In this document: positions 1 through 13,803 of the stretch, piece by piece
Position numbering within the stretch: the first letter of the stretch is position 1
Layout of the letters: each line of letters begins with the position of its first letter
Assembly: GCF_003590095.1 (NCBI RefSeq)
Contig: NC_039483.1
Location: forward strand, 16,678,001-16,742,000
Source of the DNA: Trichoplusia ni
Taxonomy: Eukaryota; Arthropoda; Insecta; Lepidoptera; Noctuidae
Length of the DNA stretch: 64,000 nt
Reading direction: 5' to 3'
Position numbers and translations under genes: made by a program
The notes under the pieces: model-generated
What the model was told of the DNA's origin: nothing
The model's input: the letters and a program-made list of their open reading frames with translations, nothing else
Database searches by the model: none

Positions 1-2152
1 ACCTACAAAAGATTATCAATTTACTCGAGGACCAGAATCTTTTTGATCATGTTCAAGTTACTTACTCAATAACAGTCAATATTGTTCGTAGCGTACAGCC
101 TTGCTGTATTTTATCACAGCGGCTTGTTTGTACAGTTTAGGTTACACGCTATGTTGCTATACTAACTCCAGAATTTATTGCCTATAGTGATATTATCTGG
201 CGCAATCCCTTTATAAATCTCCGCTGCTTATATTGCCAAATATAACCAATGAACCGGTTCTGTTGTTACTGAAAATCATAATTTGAATAGTTTTATTTTG
301 ATGTCAGAGTCTAATGAGGGTTTAAAGCAATTAAACAATTTATTACTATGCCCATTGTCCAGTAAGATTGCCAACCCTTTAGTAAAGACAAACAAATAGA
401 AGCATTAAACCTTATTGATGCTCCAAATAAGTTTCAGGACTCAACCGAAGGTCAAACCCAAGTCTCATAATTTGCTTTGGTCTCCAAAATGATGATGTAG
501 CTTATTGGCACTATATTTTAAAGTTGTGACAGTTTTAAAACCCAATACGATTTCTCTATTACTTTGGAGCGGTGCTAAAATTTCTCATGCTGGTGACATT
601 AATTCTAATAAAAGTTACAGAGTTAGAGAACTGTAATTGCGAAATGTGAAGGATGGGCTTACGAGTTGTCGCTGTAAGTAGTTTCAGAAGCGTTAACACT
701 ATTAAATTGAATTCAGGCTGCGACACAAGTGTCAGGGATCCGTGCTGCGTCCTTTATGTAACAATGGAAGTATTAAAAATACTCTCGAAGAGATTTCCAT
801 TTACATACAGCACTGTGAATAGTTCTGCAAAGAAGATAATGAAAAGTATGTTTTAGAAAATGTTAATATTGGAGAAAATGTTTTGAGAGCTAAGAATAAT
901 ATTCCATAGTTACCAGCTGACAGCTGTGACAGCTTCGCTTTCCATGTACTTTTTATCACAAAAGTCGATGTTGATTTTTGGAATGAGTGACTAAACATCT
1001 TTGAGGATTAATGACCTATTTCGCAAGCTCCTCAAAACTTCTTCGAACAACAAACGAAGATGCTCGAATAATCACAAGGAATAACATTCCTAAGTATTAT
1101 TTATCACACACAAACCTGACCTTAGAAACAAAAACAATATAATCTGCTGTAAGACAGCACGCCAATGCTGAAGTATCCTCGTCGTTGGCAACTTTTGTGG
1201 GTCATAGAGTTACATGTTTGATGACTTGGATTATCAAAACATGGATAAGACTAAAAGCTCAATATTTAATGGCGCATAGATTTGTGAATTTTTCTGATTG
1301 ATATCGACATTATTTAAGTGGTTTGTCTTAATTAAATAATGGAATAGTAGTTTCGCAAACAAATGATAAGGAATTTTAAATAGCTGTGTCTTTTATTCCT
1401 GTGCGAATCCTGCCATCTTGCACAGATTCACGAATACATGGCTATCAATCGTAACAATCATATCCAACATTTCACTAATCTAAGTTAGAATCACTCTAGT
1501 ATTCAAATTCTGGCATGACCACAACCGATTATAATGATTAAATCCGGAATTAGTCGGGCCCTACATCTTCTGGACCTCTATAACGCGTGATTGGGGTACT
1601 TTGGGCCCCAACTTTGGATAATGTGTCGGGTGTGAAGTAATTTGTATGGCAATGAGATTAACATTGAGAAGGATTAGGCAATTTTAATTTCCATTCCGAG
1701 ATTTATGGCTTTAAGCTGGTCTGTGATGAAAGGGTTCGAGGATAACATCTCTGTCTTGATTTATAGTCAAATGAAAGTGCGTAATATTTTAGGGATTAAT
1801 AGAAACCGCCTTATCTCGAAGGTTACCAAGTAGACGATGATTGCGCAATCATGAAGATGAACTCGTTACTGCCATTTGTTACGAATATTCATATTGGAGT
1901 TCGTGTTATCGAGAAATGCTGGAGTTAAATAAAATCGATTGGTTCCAGGAATTTGGAACTGATTCGATAACAGGCGAGATCTGTCGCCAGTCAGTTCGTA
2001 CATGTTTACGCTTGCAAACTATTGCACTCGCCACTGTTCACTAGGAGTGATCGACAAACGGTCAGCATCGAGCTACGGAATTTCGATTTGCAATTTGAAA
2101 TAGCAACCTATATTTTGAATTCGTTTCGTTGTAATTATTTAAACTAATAAAT
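1..2152. other. Gene-free stretch
   Basis: AT-rich DNA with only short open frames. The longest plausible one (1841-2041, +, about 67 codons) has no recognisable motif and no splice context. I see no repeat I can name. Confidence 0.6.
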
Positions 2153-2223
2153 ATTATCTTTATCGAAGCCGCTCCAACATAGTTGGGAAAAGGCTAGGTC
2201 GATGATGATGATTATCTTTGTCG
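2153..2223 (+). mobile_element. 5'-truncated repeat copy with target-site duplication
   Basis: A 45-bp insertion (2166-2210) carries the 3' end ccaacatagttgggaaaagg and a gatgatgatg tail. It belongs to the family seen on the minus strand at 27.6 and 62.6 kb. It is flanked by attatctttatcg (2153-2165) and attatctttgtcg (2211-2223), a 13-bp target-site duplication with one mismatch. Confidence 0.7.
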
Positions 2224-3032
2224 TTTTGAATACTACTGAAACGCCATAATAACCTGTATACTCTACTGGATTGTGGAATTAGTTACCAATAACTTTGCGC
2301 ACATTCCACAATTATTGCGGCTTATTTACATCTTCTACAACTATAATTACTAGTACAATAGTAAGATTGGCTAGATAATGTTGTCAACTTCAACTCTGCA
2401 AGGGGTAACAGAAAATGATGAGCTTAAAGATATTTAACTATGTTAATTGTACGTACATAGTTAAAAATGTATATTGTATATATTTCTGAATGGTGGTGAG
2501 TTTGCGGTGTACATTTTGCCAGATAAAAAAACAAACCAAAATTTCTAGTGTAAATAAAAAATACTCTAAGAACGAATTAAACTGTAGTTTTTCTACAAAT
2601 TCTGGTCTACATACTAACATACTTTTATATTTCTAAGACGAACAGTATAAGCGTTTAATGCCTAATTCCCTTGAGACGTAGGTAGGGAGCGTAGTGAGCT
2701 GAAATAGGCTTATTATTATAAGCCGGCCGAAGCTTTCTAGGGAATAGGGATTCGAGGATTATAATTTAGGGCAACGGTATTTTGCTTAAGTCTCTGGTAG
2801 TGTAAAATCAATAAACATAGGATGCTTAGCTTTGCATATTATGTTATTTATATTTAATGTGGCGTTGGTTTGATTTAAGGTTATATAAACTTTATGCTAA
2901 TGGTGTGTTTAGTTACTTTTTGTAGCGTGGGTATAATATATACCTACTTATATTCAATCGTTAGATAAAATAAACTGAAGTCTGTTTTACATAAAATACG
3001 AAACTTGGAAATTAGTTGAAATAATATTTTTA
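2224..3032. other. Gene-free stretch
   Basis: Nothing recognisable as a gene. Around 2660-2750 a GC-richer block is bounded by attccct and agggaat in inverted orientation, which might be an old MITE. Confidence 0.5.
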
Positions 3033-3287
3033 ACTAGCTGTTGCCCGCGACTTCGTCCCCGTGGGTAGAAGATATAAGTTATGATTTATGCCTGCCCAGT
3101 TTTTTTCACATTTTCTATTGTATCTTCGCTTTTATTAGTCGCAGCGTGATGGTTTATAGCCTAAAGCCTTCCTCGATGAATGGTCTATTCAACACAAATT
3201 TTTTTTTTCAATTTGGACCAGTAGTTCCTGAGATTAGCGCGTTCAAACAAGCAAACAAACTCTTCAGCTTTATATATTAGTATAGAT
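3033..3287 (+). mobile_element. Short lepidopteran non-autonomous element
   Basis: It starts actagctgttgcccgcgact and ends with a caaacaaacaaactcttcag-like stretch and tatatattagtatagat. This is the standard layout of a very common moth/butterfly short retroelement. At about 255 bp it looks nearly complete. It encodes no protein. Confidence 0.75.
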
Positions 3288-4646
3288 TCATTTTACATAC
3301 ATCTATAATAATTAAAATTGATGATAACTAGTTGAAATCAAATTAAATTATTATTACTTAAAATAGGATATATAATGAGCACGTTTCCATGTCTTTTTGA
3401 AAATCTAAGACTACAATGAGAAAGAATGTCAAAAAAACTCATCGCAAATAAAATTATAAGACATTCATTAATTCACAAAAACTTCATTAACTTGCAACTG
3501 ATTACAGACCCCATCGACACAAACAATAAAGGAAGTATAAAAACTTAAATCGTTATGAAAACTATTTGAGTTACGTCATCCAGTCGAATCGTGCTTCAAG
3601 CAAAGCGCTTGTTCAGCGCACAACGTATATAGTCTCAATAAAACTTTATACAGCGAACTTCATAGAAACAACAATTAGAAAGCCAACAAACAACCGACAT
3701 TTACTTTGAAAGTAAGAACATTTAATATATCAAGTGTTTAAAACATCTTGATTAAACCCCGAATTGTAGTGAATTACAAGATACGTGTGAATCTTTGGAG
3801 TTTAGAGATGGGATGGGAATACGTGTCGAGGAATTTCGACGTATTAATATTGCTGAAGCCTACGGTTATACCGATGCTACGGTCCGTAGCATAATACAGT
3901 TAGTATGTATTAAAGGACCTGCCCGTAGACCAAGATGCTTTCCGATTTGTTTTTAGCATTTCTAATAATTATACATATGTCTTTCAAGGATCGGACAATG
4001 TTTTTATACACACAGTATATTGTGAAACGTTATTAAAACTTTGTTTTGCTTCACATCCTCGGTTTAGGAATGTCGGTTTTTTCTAAACGTAAAAAAAAAC
4101 AAGTTATTATGTTTCTCAAAGTTCTCATCGAGCACTGTGTTTGATTGACCACAAGTCATCCAATTATGATCTTAATTAATTGAATTGACAATAAATTGCT
4201 TATAATGGTCAATCTTCCAGAATCCAAGGCTTTGTATAAACGATATCTAATAAATAAAACATATTTCATATGTATATTATAATGCCTCAATTTTGCTTTT
4301 AAATTGCATCTTGTATCCCAGGTATTCCTTAAAACCATAAGTTTTTGTTCGATCAAACGTCACTTCTCATCTTTCGTCCTACACCTCGGCCTCTCCCGAT
4401 CCAATTACTGCCCCCCACTATCTCTCGCCCACAAACACCCACACGTCATTCTAAACAAACTAGTTAAAGTGGAGCATTTATTTAATTAGTAAATTGCGTT
4501 CGAAGTTGGGATCAAAGCAGTTTGGTGTTTTATTTGTGATGCCACTAAGATAATGCAGATAAGACGTGCTTTGTTTATTACTGTTGGTTTCTATGAGAGA
4601 GGAATTTAGTTTATTGCTAGAATCGTTTTTGAATATTTAAGTGCTT
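3288..4646. other. Gene-free stretch with a possible promoter-like block
   Basis: At 3600-3712 a tatatag motif is followed by a purine/AC-rich run and a gtaagaac donor, which could be a 5' UTR exon on the plus strand. There is no supporting coding sequence. A perfect 19-bp palindrome (9-bp arms around one T) lies at 3874-3892. Otherwise nothing is recognised. Confidence 0.3.
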
Positions 4647-4795
4647 TGAACGAACTCCCATAGAGGTATTTACTTCTCGCATCCAGGTCCCATAGGAGCT
4701 GGATGCGAGAAGCCGAAAATCGATCTCAGTGGCGTGCACTTGGAGAGGCCTATGTCCAGCAGTGGACTTCGATAGGCTGATGATGAACGAACTCC
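4647..4795 (+). mobile_element. RTE-type LINE 3' end, 5'-inverted, with 12-bp TSD
   Basis: The direct repeat tgaacgaactcc (4647-4658 and 4784-4795) bounds a 125-bp insertion. Its right part encodes the C-terminus of an RTE-like reverse transcriptase (WMREAENR, then GEAYVQQWTSIG and stop) followed by tgatga. Its left end carries the same sequence inverted: cttctcgcatcca (4673-4685) and tggatgcgagaag (4700-4712) are perfect 13-bp reverse complements. This matches the twin-priming pattern of LINE insertion. Confidence 0.8.
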
Positions 4796-7700
4796 ACTGG
4801 CTAAATGTAGAGTTACAAAAACATCTAATAAATGGGACGACGACAAAAAAGATCGTTTAATTTACAAAATGTTACTAAACTTAGGTACAATCGAAATAAA
4901 AAGTAACGAGAAAAAGCAGACAAAGATTAATTTTCAAATCTGACAACTACATTTCACCAAAGTAAGTTTGACTTATCGAAATAAATTCGATTTTATCACT
5001 TCGAATCTATACACAACCGAGCAAATAAGTGATCGCAGTTTGATGTGAAGGGAATATAGAAGGCTGTCCATCGCCTTTACGACGCCCAGGGGAGTACATA
5101 ACTCGGTTATTTTGCAGCTGAGCCTACAGCCGCGGCCCGCGACGACTTGACCTCTACAAACTTTGTTTTTTACAAAGATAATTGAGTTAAGCGAAATTAC
5201 ATTTGTTTTTGATAATCCTTAAAGCGATTTAAGTTCAAAAGTCGTTAAGTAATGTTTTGGATTTGTGGAAACTACTACTGATTGTGTTGTGAATCTGAAA
5301 ACAAAAAAATACACTTGCAATAATAGTTGGTTGGTTTCAATTAATTTCATTTTTTGTACATTTAACTTTAAAAAAAAAAAAAAAAGATAACTTATAAGAA
5401 TGTTATTAATCGTTATGATAAAAGGAGAAATTGTTAAAGCTTTTATCGAAAAATAGGCTCAAGTAATTTTAAATTGAAGTCCCAAAATAACTAGCCTTCT
5501 ACTTCTTCTGCGATTGTAAATTACGATACAATAACATTGTAATCTCGAAATGTATAATTCAAAGACAAAACAAATTGGCATTACATTATTCAAACAATAA
5601 ATAACTTTACTTATAAGGAATGAGAAGTAATACAATTTGTGAATCCTTAGCATATCAAAGAATACAATAATTAAGCAAATTCTCCAGAACATTTTAAGTG
5701 ATGCGTACCAAGATTTGTTTCCGAAATATCTTAGCGTATCATTTACATACATTTTTGTGTCGACCCAAAGTTATCCTCATGCTTGGTTTATATAGATGAA
5801 AAATCCGTATTTGGGCTAAGGATAATGTATGTACGTATGTAAGTGTTTTATAGAAATGCGTGGAATTTATGGACCGTATACGATAGGGGCATTATTTAGG
5901 CAGCCAGTATTTCTCTCGGTGATATTTTTGGGAGAATACGTATCGGTGCGACCAGAAATGGCGTTGCGACTATCGTTTCTCTGTTACAGTTTTCCAGGTA
6001 ACTTTTGGCTTGTAGGAAACGTTGGACCGTGAACGTTAAAACGTTTGTTGTCAGGTTTAACCAGCCATACGTTTTTCTAAACGGTTCAGGTGATTTTGTT
6101 TTTTTTTTTTTGAATTCGAAAGCAGGTTGTTAAATTTATTATGATCATGGGTCTTGAATTTTTGCAAAGCAGCTTTGAGTCTTCAATTTATAGGTAGCAC
6201 TGAAAACAAAAATTATCAAAATATCACTTTATCTCGTTGATAATTCTCTATTAAAAAATAATATTTTACAGTTTTGTGTTATCTCGATACCTTACTTGTA
6301 CAATAAGGATTGGTGGCTGATAGTCTGGCAATGTGCATTATTAATTCATAAATATCAATCGTAACATCATCATATCCCTCGAAAATATTATGAGTATCGG
6401 AAAAAATCTTGTCAATACCTATAAAGATAGCCAGAAGTGGACTGGTCACGTGAGTGTCAAGAATTTATAAATATTAACGATGCCGTTCCATCGCGCCCCT
6501 CGGGAATGGCAAACGCCGGCCAAGATTCTTATAATGTAGGTCAAAGTATGTCTCGAGAAGAGAGAAGTAATATTGTTTACTTGCCAATATGTAAATAGTC
6601 TTGCCTTCCTCTAAAAAATATGAATTTATTTCTATGAGTATCACATGCTGGTTTTACATGGCACTCATTAAGTTACTAAAACAGTTGAGGCACTGATGAA
6701 ATATAACCGTATGTGAATAGCCAACTGAAATATAAAAGAAAAATACTGTTCTTCTAAAATACATACCTACAGATTATTTTACGTTACTAAGACAGAAAGT
6801 TAAAATTTAAATACAATATATATTGAGGGTCGATCTCTTAATAACAAAGATGTCTCAAGAATACAATTTCTGAGGACAAATTCAAAAAGTTCTTACGTTG
6901 AGTTTTCGTAATATTTGTTTGATTCTTGTCTATCTCTTTAGCTATAGTACCAACATATCCCGTTATCTTCACAAACTTTGATGTAGGTATAAGACAGCTC
7001 ACTCCAGTGATTCCATCTAAAGATTCTGGGCTCAGTACATTATTGTCTTTGTTTGCTTTAACATAAATCTATGTGGCGTTAGTAATCTCTTTTTCTCGTA
7101 CCCTTGGGTTTCTGCGAGATTTTTTCTTATTTATATTCGAAGATGATCTTGGATTTTGAAAGATGTAAGCTACTTGTGTTTATGTTATGATTGGTAGTAT
7201 TTACTATAGTAGTATGATAGTTGTATGTAATCATGTTAGTTATGGCTGATATTTTTGTTTATTCATGGTTGAACTCCCTGATTGTGATAAATGCTGCTGG
7301 AAACACTAGCCTCAACCATTATACCAGTTTAATAGAGATAGCTGTCAATATTCTATCCATAATTTGTATTTCACCTTTATCCACTTTAAAAATAAACTTC
7401 CTAAGAAAAGCTTAAAATAGAAGCCATTATTCATGAAAATGTAAACGAATGCCCCATTACATAATCAGGTTTGTAAAAACATATTATCATAAAGTTTAAT
7501 AAATACATCTAAGGAAGAACACCGCGAGTGCCACGACCCAAGTTGACAGAAAAACTTGATAATAGAATTTTGGAATTTCAAAACAAAGAACAAAAAAAAA
7601 ACAGAGAAAAACTTTTAAAATTGTACCGACAGAGTCTTCCGCTTTTGTGTTGACGAAAAATTTTCGCTGGGTCGTAGAAGTTTGGCGAACATATTGAAAC

Positions 7701-7919
7701 TGGCGAAGATTCCATGCATACCTTTTATAGAATTATTTTGAATGCCGACAACTAACTTTTACATTTGTACTTTTGCAGATGTTTTAAGCATGGACCTTTA
7801 TTTAATTTTGGAATGAGCAAATGAAGTGGCTATTATTGTTACGCTTTGAGTAAGTTCTTATATTAAATTTTTGTTGTTACTAAAGTTGTTTTTTTTTAAT
7901 TTGTTCCTTACAGTAATGG
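4796..7919. other. Gene-free stretch
   Basis: AT-rich with T and A tracts. GC-richer patches at 5050-5150 and 6480-6530 have no identified function. The second contains tggcaaacgccggccaa, almost repeated at 54.47 kb. No coding candidate stands out. Confidence 0.5.
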
Positions 7920-8080
7920 TTTCTTAGGTTTACGCGAATGTTAGACATTGAAATGAAACTACTTCTACGGATTTTTTCGCGGTTTAATTTTAGATTTTAG
8001 TTCCCGACGTTTCGAAACCTTTGCAGGTATCATGGTCACGGGCAGACTGAGATGGCGTTCGTCGTGACAGAAGATGTTGC
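7920..8080 (+). repeat. Lepidopteran dispersed repeat ('cccgacgtttcg' type)
   Basis: The segment reads through acgcgaatgttagacattg, tttttcgcggtttaatttta, cccgacgtttcgaaacc and tcatggtcacgggcagac. I recognise this combination as a very common repeat in moth genomes. The transposon class is not known to me and the right boundary is unclear. Confidence 0.65.
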
Positions 8081-9480
8081 TCGTTCTACCTTCATATTTT
8101 AATTAATTATTTGTGGTCCGACCTACGCACTCACTGTGTCTTGATGTCTTCATTTCAACTAACAGTAATTTAAAAACAAACTTTATTGTGTTTTGAGTAA
8201 TATGGTTGAAAAAATAATTATAATAGGTAACGTCCTTACCAAGTCTTGAACCAAAAGCTTTGTGTTTACCGTTAAACGAATTTGCAGTAATCGAATAAAT
8301 CACACTTGGCAGTATTGGCGAAATCCAAACTAAAGAGAAATTTCCACGATAACTCACCCCGTTTTAGTATTCCGTGCAGTTTTTGGCACAACACTAGCCA
8401 TGCCTTAATTGCCAAGCTAATCAATAACACTGTTCAAGTGTTCATTCTAATCGGATTATCATTTTGTATCTTTTTACTACAAAGCTTGTTGTTCAGCTGC
8501 TAAGCTTATTACCAGAATCTCATTTTTCACGAAGGATATTTATCATAGCCATTTTTTTAACTAGATATCTTAACTTTTTCCAATGACCTGATTAAGACAA
8601 AAACAGACTTACCAATAATTTAGTCGAAATTCTACAATCCTTGTCCACGTAAGTCCTGTAAGAATGCACTAAAGTCATCAAGCCATAGAACCCATATTAC
8701 ATGCTCGACGATACCCTCGTCAAACCAAATAATATAAAACTAATCAACCTGTAACTCTTAATACTTACCATACTTCGGAAAGCATTGAACCTTGCGCAAT
8801 AAATTCCCAGCCATTTGTCGATATACTCTTGGTAAAACCAGTACCATCCCCACGAGAAGATTAATCGACCGTGAGAAAAATGAAAGAACGATGTTACCTT
8901 ACGAACGTGTCGCCATTTATTATGCGAGTGTTCCATTATTATGTGGTACACAGGGGCTGGTAGGATGACCAGCAAATGCATTTCAAGATCAAGGAAATAT
9001 TACTGAGGCTGTGAGAATGAAAATATGGAAAAGGTGTTTTTGTTTTTTTTTGGAAAGGGAATTTACAAGGGAATCGTTTATAGACTTTGGGAAGGCCTTT
9101 ACTCATCCGCGGCAAATCCGTGGGATAGATAAAATAGACAATATTTCAGTGACTCTAAGATTATTCTGAAAAACGAATGACTAAATTTTAATAGACTGAA
9201 AAGTAAACGATAACAATTGAGAAAATAATTGAAACGAACATAATATTTATTTATTTAGTTCACCAACTTGACACTATCTTTACAGGTTATTATCACCTAA
9301 TGCGACATATAAATCTAAATGTGGTATATCATGAACCTACCTAAGGTAGGAGAAAAACTTTCTCATATAACACCAAATCCGAATTCATTAGAAACAGCAA
9401 ACGATTCCGAACACTTCATTAGCCACAGCTAATAGCGTATAAAGCGCATCTAGAGTTAACGAACGGCTATACACTGGCCG
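8081..9480. other. Gene-free stretch
   Basis: Only short open frames. A minus-strand frame at 8981-8898 begins with a hydrophobic run and reaches a gtaacat donor, but shows no family motif. Nothing else is seen. Confidence 0.4.
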
Positions 9481-9497
9481 CTTTGCAGCGCTGCAGC

Positions 9498-9585
9498 GAT
9501 TTAATATAGACGTTCATCGAAGTAACTTTGATATTAGTTCGCACTTACAGTCGCTAATAAATGACGACGGAAACTATCAAGTATC
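9498..9585 (+). CDS. Possible first exon of an unidentified gene
   Basis: A TATA-like taatatag near 9500 is followed about 35 bases later by attagttcg, which resembles an insect initiator. An ATG at 9561 opens MTTETIKY, and a gtaagtac donor follows directly after 9585 (phase 1). No downstream exon was found by eye. This could equally be a non-coding first exon or chance. I do not recognise the peptide. Confidence 0.25.
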
Positions 9586-9589
9586 GTAA

Positions 9590-12500
9590 GTACAATAACT
9601 TTCATGAATATCCTTAGACTTCGAGTTTGATAGTATTTGTCAGCTGAAAATTTCATGGTGAGAGCTTAGAACGTTATTTTTAAAACGAGTGTGTATCTTT
9701 GGGTTGCTTTGATTACTTGAATGTCTATAGAACTCCGATAGTTGAGGAATTCAAGAATAACTCTGTGTGTGTGTGATTAGGAGTAATACAAAAAAATGGT
9801 ACATTATAATTGTGTTTTTTTTTATCCAGTAGAAGTATATTAAAAATGGGCATAATATTGAAGATAAATCCATTATTAACTATTAAATAATTTTAATCCG
9901 TACAGCTATATCATAAATTTTATTTTAGCATACATAAAACGGTTCGTATTTTATGTCTGCTAAAACAATAGCCTAATAAAGATTTTTCATTAAATATTAA
10001 AGGCTTTAGATATTCTCAAGCCGTGTGTCCCACATATAAAATGCTCGTCCCTAGCCCGAGAACAAAAGGTCGATGTAAATTCACACTAATATTCTTTGTG
10101 TTTATCTTTGTTACCACTACCTAACTGTTATTGCAAGTATAATTTATATTGAAGCCGATGTCTTTGTTTGAAAAGGGCTCTGAATAGCCCTTACATAATG
10201 GATGGACTTTTTTTCGGTGATTTGTCATTTTCTTTTTCTGTGTCAACGACTCTGAAAGGTTTTCGAGATGTAAATGTTGATTCGTAAATTAATATTCTCT
10301 TTGTTGTATTTGTAAATTTATATTTTTATTACTATAGAAAACAACGGTTTCAAAAATTTCGAAGTTTGGAAAAGATTATCTGAGATTAAATGTTACTCAT
10401 ATTTGCTTATATTATTTTCTGCCTTGTAAATTATTGAAAACAGAACAGTTTGCTTTTAACTTGATTATTCAGAGTCACAATAATATGTATAATAAAATCT
10501 ACATCACTAACAAGAGCACAAAAATTGGCGTCAAAATAAATAGCTACGAAAACAAAAATAACCGGATAAACGGAACTTATTTGGAGGCCTAGCGAAAGCC
10601 CTCGGGCAAAACTAACCCTTTTTTAATTTCTCACCAGTGTAAATACTTTCTCATAGCCCCATCTAATTTCTAAGACCTAAAACAATATACTAGGATCATT
10701 TGGAGAAAATTGTCTCGGTTACATTGTGCAAATATACATACAGAGTTTGTTCAACAAAGTTTGCGCAGGACAGAATTAATTTCTTCATTTCGTTATTTCG
10801 CGGCGTAATTTGAAACTTAATATTGTGACTTTACTAATTACTTGTTTGAATATGTCTCGGAGTTTGTTCAGTGATCCCTAAATTGTTTGTTTTGCTTTAT
10901 TTATACGAAGTAATTTGGGTTTTATTAACTAATATCGTTTATTAGCTATAGAAGTTCTGCTAACTAAATTATCATGTGGTGGATATAATATATGTTGATT
11001 TTTTTATTGGCTCTCCCTCAAAAGATAAGTTTAATAGAAACCTAAATCAAAGTAAAAAATATATACTATTTGTACATGCCTCTTACTCATCCTATTTTCC
11101 GTCACATTTTATAGACTAACAACTTGCCTTCCTACTCTTAAAGTATCATGATCACTTTTTCTGTATCATTTATTTGTACTTAAATATCAAAGAGACTTTT
11201 AGGTAATTTAAAAACTTTTTTTTAAAGCATATCATTATGGTTGCCTTTTCCATTATATTTTTATACATGGGCCTCTATTTTAACTTTGTGCTAACACAAT
11301 ATTGGTGACAAAAATATAATGCAGTAAAACTAAAACACAAAAACAATAAAGATACAATGACTAAGATACAGTATTGAAAATTCAAGTCAACAAGCAGACC
11401 TCTAAACTAATAGTCTCAGAATGAAGTGTTCAGAAAAACAGGGAGAATACTAATACAAGGTCAAGTAGACCGAGTGCCTCTGTCTCAACTTTGATATATT
11501 GTGCCCAATATTATGTACGGCTAGAAACATTACAAACGCTCTCCAGGGACGAGAAACACGAAGGTCTAAGTTAAAAGAAGTACTGGGAAAGTAAAAGTAT
11601 GGGACTTATTTTGCCATCACGGTTTTAGCCTGTATGGGATTAGGTGGCTCTGTTATTTCTTACGATTGATTACGATTTAATGACATTCAATACTATTTTT
11701 AATATTCCATTGAGGAGTCCTATTGTTTCAATTAAATTTGAAATAAGGCTTATGTTACCAAAAACATCTCATTTGGATAATATTGTGTTTATGAAAAAAA
11801 AAATCTCTAAATTTAATAAAATATTTTTAGAAATCTCTAAGTGATGAACAAACATTTATCAATAGCAATAAAAAAACCATTCAGAGTCAAAAAACTTAAA
11901 TGAAACAAAACGGTATTTACAGCAATAATCTTTCCTGTTTAAAATAAGTACAAAATAATTGTATCAACTGTTTGTTCTTTATGAATTTCATTATAAATTC
12001 AACATTGCGGGGAAGAGAGTACTTATTCAAGGTTGATATATTACCTACAATATAATGCACGGCTACGAAACATTACATACGCACTCCACGACTGTTATAG
12101 ACTGAGGGTTCAAGTTATAAGACACATGATGAGTAATTGAAACGCTATGAAGTAAATGCCAAAGAAATTCAATACTACTACAAAATATACTACTATAAAA
12201 GGTAGAAATAGAGTTCAGCGGCAGGCAACTAAAAACAAGAAAGAATTCTGTAAGAAAATTGAACGGCAAAAAAAGACCAATATTTTTAATATAACCGCGG
12301 AACCAACTGTTTTTTGTTTCAATTATTTGAAGCAAAACTTTCATGATTGTCATTTTCACAGGCTTACCTAAAGAAAATTTACATATTTTAAACTCTTCGC
12401 TGTAGGAATTTTCTTATATAGTCGGTATGTGCGGTCTCCCTACACGTCGGAATTCGGGTCGAGCAAGCATCCTTTGCATAAAATTTCACCTCACCTTGGA

Positions 12501-13803
12501 CACTGCACTAATACTGCCTTTGTTTACTGAAGCTAATTCTCCATGTACTGTTAACAATTAGCAACATGTGTGGATTTCATATTTAAGTTTTCACTTACAT
12601 GGGGACCTGAATTAATAATAAAACTTTGCTGTGATCATGATTATTATTTTATTCTGCCTGTATTGTTTCATGTCGAATAAAATTTCTTCCATTCCGTTCA
12701 TTAGTTCAAGTCTTTAACCCCTTCTGTTATGCGTTCTTATACCATACTCCAACGCGAACGATATGCTTAATCTTCAAAACGTGTTTCGTTCCTTTGATGT
12801 AAGTGTATTAAACAATACAAATTAAGCCAAAGCCACTTATCACTTTGAATAATCCATTAACAGACGAAAAATAAATCGGTATCTGTTTTGTAAGTATTTT
12901 ATCCCTTGCACCAAACTGATATTACGAGTAATACGCAATACTTCACTGCGGTGATAAATGGAGACACGTTACGTTGATAACATTGGTGATATGTTTCGCA
13001 TTTCCCTTGTCATTTTACCTGTCACGCGTTGCTGCGATTTTACGGTTATAAGACATCGTTTACATGTTAATTTATAAATTTATTGTGTAGTAATGATAAA
13101 TGGATGTAAATTTATTTTTGAATGGAATTTTGCGTACAAATTACTTAATGCATTTATGGGGTGCCGCAGAGAGTTAAATAGAAACATATAATGAAGCACC
13201 AATATCTGTCCGTTTATCCATCAGCAGGCTGTTTCTCATGAACCGTGATAGGTATGTTATAAATTGGTCACCCAACCAATTTGCTTATTTATAGCCTATT
13301 TATATGATTATTACATGTCATGTTCTTCTGTGTCGCCAATCCGATTTGCACTTGACCGATTTAAAATTACATCTTTTCATATCTTAACATTTTATCTTAT
13401 ATTAAGCTAGAAGTTTTTAGAACTCTGCGGAAGGACTGTTTTAAATGGGTCTTCTGTTTGTTATTGCTACTAAGTGGAGTAAGTAGCTTTCTTAACACTA
13501 AGTGAGAATGGAAAGAAAACTTAAGATTATAATTGTAAACGTTAGTTTCAGCTTCAGAAAACGAAACAACTAAATTTGAAACAGACCTGCTCCCTAAGCA
13601 TAATTTTGTCAATTCAACAATAAGTTTTATTTTTTACTGTTGACCAATCAATTATTTTCATGAATGATGATTTAAGTTGCTTTTGAAATTTTGTTTCGTG
13701 AAACTTGATAACAGTGATTTGTGCTGTTCATTTCTGTTTTGCAATCTTTTTCTTTCAGCAAAATAGCCAACGCCTGACATGGCATCCTATCCTGCCAAAA
13801 CCA
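9590..13803. other. Gene-free stretch with one diverged repeat pair
   Basis: Copies at about 11488-11550 and 12033-12095 share ttgatatatt, a block like cggctacgaaacattaca and cgctctcca/cgcactcca, about 75% alike by eye. They look like two old copies of one dispersed element 545 bp apart. The remainder is AT-rich and featureless. Confidence 0.45.

Noticed and set aside
8898..8981. Secreted-protein first exon (hydrophobic N-terminus then donor)
   Set aside because: The donor is weak, no partner exon is visible and no promoter element lies upstream.
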